DNA from: Natronospira elongata | GTDB lineage: Bacteria; Pseudomonadota; Gammaproteobacteria; Natronospirales; Natronospiraceae | Length of the DNA: 26,342 bases | NCBI RefSeq assembly: GCF_034931365.1 | Contig: NZ_JAYGII010000030.1 | Location: forward strand, 1 to 26,342 | Direction of reading: 5' to 3' | Shown here: positions 23,276 through 26,342 of the stretch, piece after piece | Layout of the letters: every line of letters starts with the position of its first letter | Numbering within the stretch: the stretch's first letter is position 1 | Position numbers and translations under genes: made by a program | The notes under the pieces: model-generated | The model's database searches: none | Told to the model about the DNA's origin: nothing | What the model saw: the letters and a program-made list of their open reading frames with translations, nothing else

Positions 23276-23327
23276 CGCGAAACCCCGCCCCGCGCTACAT
23301 TCCGAAACGGAATATGAGGAGCTGACT

Positions 23328-25139
23328 ATGCGAGTTGTCTGGACCCTATTGTTCGCCGCCGGGCTGGCCATTGCCGCCGCCTGTGACGCCCCCGAGGAAG
23401 GGGTGCAGGAAAGCGAGCGGGACACAGCAAATGAAGGGGCCAATGCCTCGGAAGCCGCTGTTGCCGCCCTGCACGAGCTGTTTGACGAAGAGTGGGAACG
23501 GGGGCTGCGGGAAAATCCGACCATGGCGTCTGCCCAGGGTGACCGCCGCTACAATGCCGAATGGCCGGATTTGAGCGATGAGGCGCGGGCCGCCAGCCAG
23601 GCCGCCGACCGCGAGGTCCTGGCCCGGCTGGACGAGATCGACCGCAGCCTGTTGCCGGAAGAGGAACAGCTCAATTACGACCTCTTCCGCTACCAGTATG
23701 AAACCCGCGTCGATGGCCATCACTACGATCACCACCTGATCACTCTCAACCAGCGCGGCGGTATTCAGTCCGCCGATGACATGGTCAACCGCATCCCCAT
23801 GAGTCGGCAGTCCGATTTCGAGGACTGGATTGACCGGATGCAGACCTTCGACGGCTACATGGACCAGACCATCGCCCTGCTGGCCGAGGGTATCGAGAGC
23901 GGCTGGACCCTGCCGCGCGTGATTGCCGAGCGCATTCCCCCGCAGATCGAGTCCCAACTGGTGGACAGTGCCGAGGAAAGCGGCTTTTTCACCCCCTTCG
24001 AGAACATGCCCGACCGCATCCCGGAGGAAGAGCAGGCGCGCCTGCGCGAACAGGCCATCGCCGCCATCAATGAGGTGGTTATCCCGGCCTATCACCGCTT
24101 TCATGACTTTTTCACCGAAGAGTATGTCCCTGGTGCCCGCGAGACCCTGGGGGCCCGCTATTTCCCCGATGGCGAGGACTACTACGCCTGGCGGGCCCAG
24201 CATTTCACCACCACTGAACTGACCCCGGAAGAAATTCATGAAATCGGGCTCAGCGAGGTCGAAAGAATTCGCGGCGAGATGTACGAGATCATTGAAGCGC
24301 TGGAATTCGAAGGGGACTTCGATGACTTTCTCCACTATCTGCGCACGGACGAGAAGTTCTACTACGAAGACCCCGACGAACTGCTCAAGCACTACCGGGC
24401 CGAGTCCAAGCGCATTGACGGCCTGATTCCGCCCTTCTTCAACACCATGCCGCGCATGCCCTACGGGGTCACGCCCATCCCGGACTCCATCGCCCCGGAT
24501 ACCACCACGGCCTACTACGCCCGGCCGGCGGCGGACGGCAGCCGCGCCGGTTTCTACTACGTCAATCTCTATCGCCCGGACACCCGGCCGATCTGGGAAA
24601 TCCCGGCCTTGAGCGTGCATGAGGCGGTGCCCGGCCACCACTTCCAGATCGCCCTGGCCCAGGAAATCGAGGGCCTGCCCGCGTTCCGCCGCTACGGTGG
24701 TCCCACAGCCTTTGTGGAAGGCTGGGCCCTCTACACCGAGTGGCTGGCCCACGAGATGGGGGTCTATGAGACCCTTTACGATGAATTCGGTCAGCTCACC
24801 TACGAGATGTGGCGGGCCGTGCGCCTAGTCGTGGACACCGGCCTGCATGTCATGGACTGGACCCGGGACGAGGCCATCGACTTCTTCATGAGCAACGCCG
24901 CCCGCGCCGAGCACGACATCATCAACGAAATCGACCGCTACATCGCCTGGCCCGGTCAGGCCCTGGCCTACAAGATCGGCGAGCTCAGAATCCGCGAACT
25001 GCGGCAGCGTGCCGAGGAGGCCCTGGGCGAGGATTTCGACATTGCCCTGTTCCACGACACCGTGCTGCTCAACGGCGCCATCCCCCTGGATGTGCTGGAG
25101 CAGGTTGTGGATGATTGGATCGAAGAACAAACCTCATAA
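23328..25139 (+). CDS. DUF885 family zinc metallopeptidase, predicted lipoprotein
   Basis: A 603-residue DUF885 protein. The N-terminus MRVVWTLLFAAGLAIAAAC is a short lipoprotein signal ending in Cys19, followed by an acidic linker; Asp at +2 would favour inner-membrane retention under the E. coli rule. The metallopeptidase-like motif HEAVPGHH (431-438) supplies two His ligands and the catalytic Glu432; EGWALYTE (464-471) supplies a further acidic ligand. DTGLHVMDWTRDEA is another conserved DUF885 block. GAGGAG precedes the ATG. The family is widespread in proteobacteria and predicted to be a peptidase, with substrates unknown. It diverges from the gcv operon. Confidence 0.85.
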   Translation: MRVVWTLLFAAGLAIAAACDAPEEGVQESERDTANEGANASEAAVAALHELFDEEWERGLRENPTMASAQGDRRYNAEWPDLSDEARAASQAADREVLARLDEIDRSLLPEEEQLNYDLFRYQYETRVDGHHYDHHLITLNQRGGIQSADDMVNRIPMSRQSDFEDWIDRMQTFDGYMDQTIALLAEGIESGWTLPRVIAERIPPQIESQLVDSAEESGFFTPFENMPDRIPEEEQARLREQAIAAINEVVIPAYHRFHDFFTEEYVPGARETLGARYFPDGEDYYAWRAQHFTTTELTPEEIHEIGLSEVERIRGEMYEIIEALEFEGDFDDFLHYLRTDEKFYYEDPDELLKHYRAESKRIDGLIPPFFNTMPRMPYGVTPIPDSIAPDTTTAYYARPAADGSRAGFYYVNLYRPDTRPIWEIPALSVHEAVPGHHFQIALAQEIEGLPAFRRYGGPTAFVEGWALYTEWLAHEMGVYETLYDEFGQLTYEMWRAVRLVVDTGLHVMDWTRDEAIDFFMSNAARAEHDIINEIDRYIAWPGQALAYKIGELRIRELRQRAEEALGEDFDIALFHDTVLLNGAIPLDVLEQVVDDWIEEQTS

Positions 25140-25145
25140 CCCCAA

Positions 25146-25208
25146 CCGTAGGAGCGAATTCGTTCGCGAGCGGATTGCCGCCCGTCGCGGATGAATCCGC
25201 TCCTACGG
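25146..25208. repeat. REP-like palindromic intergenic repeat
   Basis: CCGTAGGAGCG (25146-25156) and CGCTCCTACGG (25198-25208) are exact inverted arms. The inner parts continue to pair with about three mismatches (CGAATTCGTTCGCGA against its partner), giving a long imperfect hairpin. The GTAGGAGCG...TTCGCGA text is that of gammaproteobacterial REP elements. It lies between the peptidase gene and the MFS gene and may act as a terminator or mRNA stabiliser. Confidence 0.8.
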
Positions 25209-25224
25209 TGCTATCACCGACCCA

Positions 25225-26342
25225 ATGACGCCCCAACCCCGAGACGAAAGCCAAGCCCTCAACACCCGTGCCGTGGTGGCCCTGGTCATCGCCATGGGCC
25301 TGGTGGGGGTCAGTTTTGGGGCCAGTGCGCCACTGGTGGCCTCGATTCTGGAAGAACGGGGCTTTTCCGAGTATTACACCGGGGCGGTCTCGGCCACCCT
25401 GTCGCTGGCGATTGCCCTGCTCAGCCCTTTCGCGGGCACCCTGGTGGCCCGCCTGGGGCCGCGCTGGATCACCTTGACCGGGATCATCCTGCAGGGGCTT
25501 TGCTTCTCGGCGCTGGGGCTTGCCCTGGCCTGGCATGAGCATTTGCTGTTCCCGGTGCGCTTTCTGCTCGGGCTGGCGGCCGCCTTTACTTTCATCGCCG
25601 CCGAAACCGCACTGCTGCGCGGGGTACAGCCCTATCAGCGCGGTCGCGCCATGGCCGCCTATGGCACTGTGCTCGGTCTCGGCTACGGGGGCGGGGTGCT
25701 GCTCTCGGCCCCGGCCTATGCCTGGTTCGGTCTCTGGTGTTTCGCCCTGGTGGGCCTGCTGGCGGTGATCGTGGCTCCGGTCTGTCGCTGGGGGCTGAAA
25801 AGCCTGCCCCGGCCGAAACCGGAAACCGACTCCAGCCGGCGGCGGGGCCGGCACCTGCGCTGGCGTCTGGTGATACTGGGGCTGTTCGGCGCGGTGATTT
25901 TCGGGGTCCTGGACAACGGCATGACCGGCATCTACCCGGTGGAGGGCCATCGCCTGGGTTTCGACCGCAGCCAGACCCTGAACATCGTCGGCGTGATGCT
26001 GATTGCCTCGGTCCTCGCCCAGCCGCTCTGTGGCGTGCTTGCCGACCGCATCGGCGCTCTGCGGGTGCTGGCCGGCCTGGGCCTGATCGGCCTGGCCGGC
26101 GCCATCACCACCGGCTGGCTGGCCTGGTCCGGCGCCGGTTACGGCCCCAACCTGCTCGGCTTCGCCATCGTCGGCCTGGCCGGCGGCGGCACCTACCCGG
26201 TCTGTCTCAAGCTGATCGGCGACCGCGTCCGCTCCGAGGCCCTGCCCAAGGCCAATGCCGCCTTCTCCGCAGCCTACGGCTGGGCCTCCCTGTTCGGGCC
26301 CATCGCCGGCGCCCTGATGATCGACATCGCCATGCGCACCGG
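25225..26342 (+). CDS. MFS transporter, 3' end outside window
   Basis: An open frame of 372 codons from the ATG at 25225 to the window edge. It encodes successive hydrophobic helices with the MFS layout: a six-helix half, a basic cytoplasmic loop (about residues 190-215, SRRRGRHLRWR), then a second half beginning LVILGLFGAVIFG. Short motifs such as ARLGPRW after helix 2 and ADRIGALR after helix 8 correspond to the MFS loop-2-3 signature and its repeat. Most of the roughly 390-400 expected residues are present. No good ribosome site is seen before the ATG. It resembles YfkF/YcaD-type drug or metabolite exporters, but the substrate is unknown. Confidence 0.82.
   Translation, partial: MTPQPRDESQALNTRAVVALVIAMGLVGVSFGASAPLVASILEERGFSEYYTGAVSATLSLAIALLSPFAGTLVARLGPRWITLTGIILQGLCFSALGLALAWHEHLLFPVRFLLGLAAAFTFIAAETALLRGVQPYQRGRAMAAYGTVLGLGYGGGVLLSAPAYAWFGLWCFALVGLLAVIVAPVCRWGLKSLPRPKPETDSSRRRGRHLRWRLVILGLFGAVIFGVLDNGMTGIYPVEGHRLGFDRSQTLNIVGVMLIASVLAQPLCGVLADRIGALRVLAGLGLIGLAGAITTGWLAWSGAGYGPNLLGFAIVGLAGGGTYPVCLKLIGDRVRSEALPKANAAFSAAYGWASLFGPIAGALMIDIAMRT

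Noticed and set aside
23176..23327. Possible glycine riboswitch before gcvT.
   Set aside because: The conserved glycine aptamer cores could not be found in the short leader; only a short ACCAAGGA duplication is present.
23346..24752. A 468-codon minus-strand open frame opposite the DUF885 gene.
   Set aside because: The plus-strand protein has clear metallopeptidase motifs; the antisense frame has none.

Overview
This window is a stretch of ordinary chromosome from a GC-rich proteobacterium, most likely a gammaproteobacterium. The evidence is the outer-membrane and periplasmic proteins, Lgt-ThyA and FolA of enterobacterial size, an RlmI-type methyltransferase, REP-like intergenic repeats and a yybP-ykoY leader. 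Many proteins are acidic, and the glycine cleavage P-protein is split in two (GcvPA/GcvPB). Together these would fit a salt-tolerant lineage near Chromatiales, Natronospira or Wenzhouxiangella, but that placement is inference. I see no tRNA, rRNA, CRISPR array, transposase, phage gene or other sign of a mobile island.

Layout. (1) 1-1733: the end of kynureninase, overlapped by kynurenine 3-monooxygenase (tryptophan catabolism or de novo NAD). (2) 1822-6177: a zinc-homeostasis block. A COG0523 (ZigA-like) GTPase and the regulator Zur face left. Diverging from zur is a tight three-gene operon: ABC ATPase, FtsX/MacB-like permease with a histidine-rich loop, and secreted DUF3299 protein. A near-perfect Zur box lies in the divergent promoter region and a weaker one lies before the GTPase. 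(3) 6178-6300: octanucleotide repeats and a perfect 36-bp palindrome. (4) 6301-8693: folA; a consensus promoter followed by a Mn2+-type riboswitch and a GDT1/UPF0016 manganese exporter; a UppP-family phosphatase with altered active-site residues; a strong bidirectional terminator. (5) 8694-11268: the MgtE magnesium channel, an outer-membrane beta-barrel protein, and a 454-bp gap holding a consensus promoter with no obvious gene of its own. (6) 11269-14187: lgt-thyA with a 4-bp overlap, and divergent rlmI. (7) 14251-17992: a large periplasmic protease with two trypsin-like domains (the second degenerate) and four PDZ domains, strikingly like eukaryotic Nma111/Deg7, downstream of a PfkB-family kinase. 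(8) 18129-23175: a leftward glycine cleavage operon gcvT-gcvH-gcvPA-tpx-gcvPB with a thiol peroxidase embedded in it. (9) 23328-26342: a DUF885 metallopeptidase lipoprotein, a REP-like hairpin, and an MFS transporter cut by the window end.

How the genes work together. Three metal systems (Zn, Mn, Mg) lie within about 8 kb. Two of them carry recognisable metal-responsive control: Zur boxes and a yybP-ykoY riboswitch. The items most worth following up are the Zur-linked ABC/DUF3299 system, the Nma111-like double protease, the UppP and Tpx homologues with non-canonical active sites, and the isolated promoter with its long leader between thyA and the outer-membrane protein gene.
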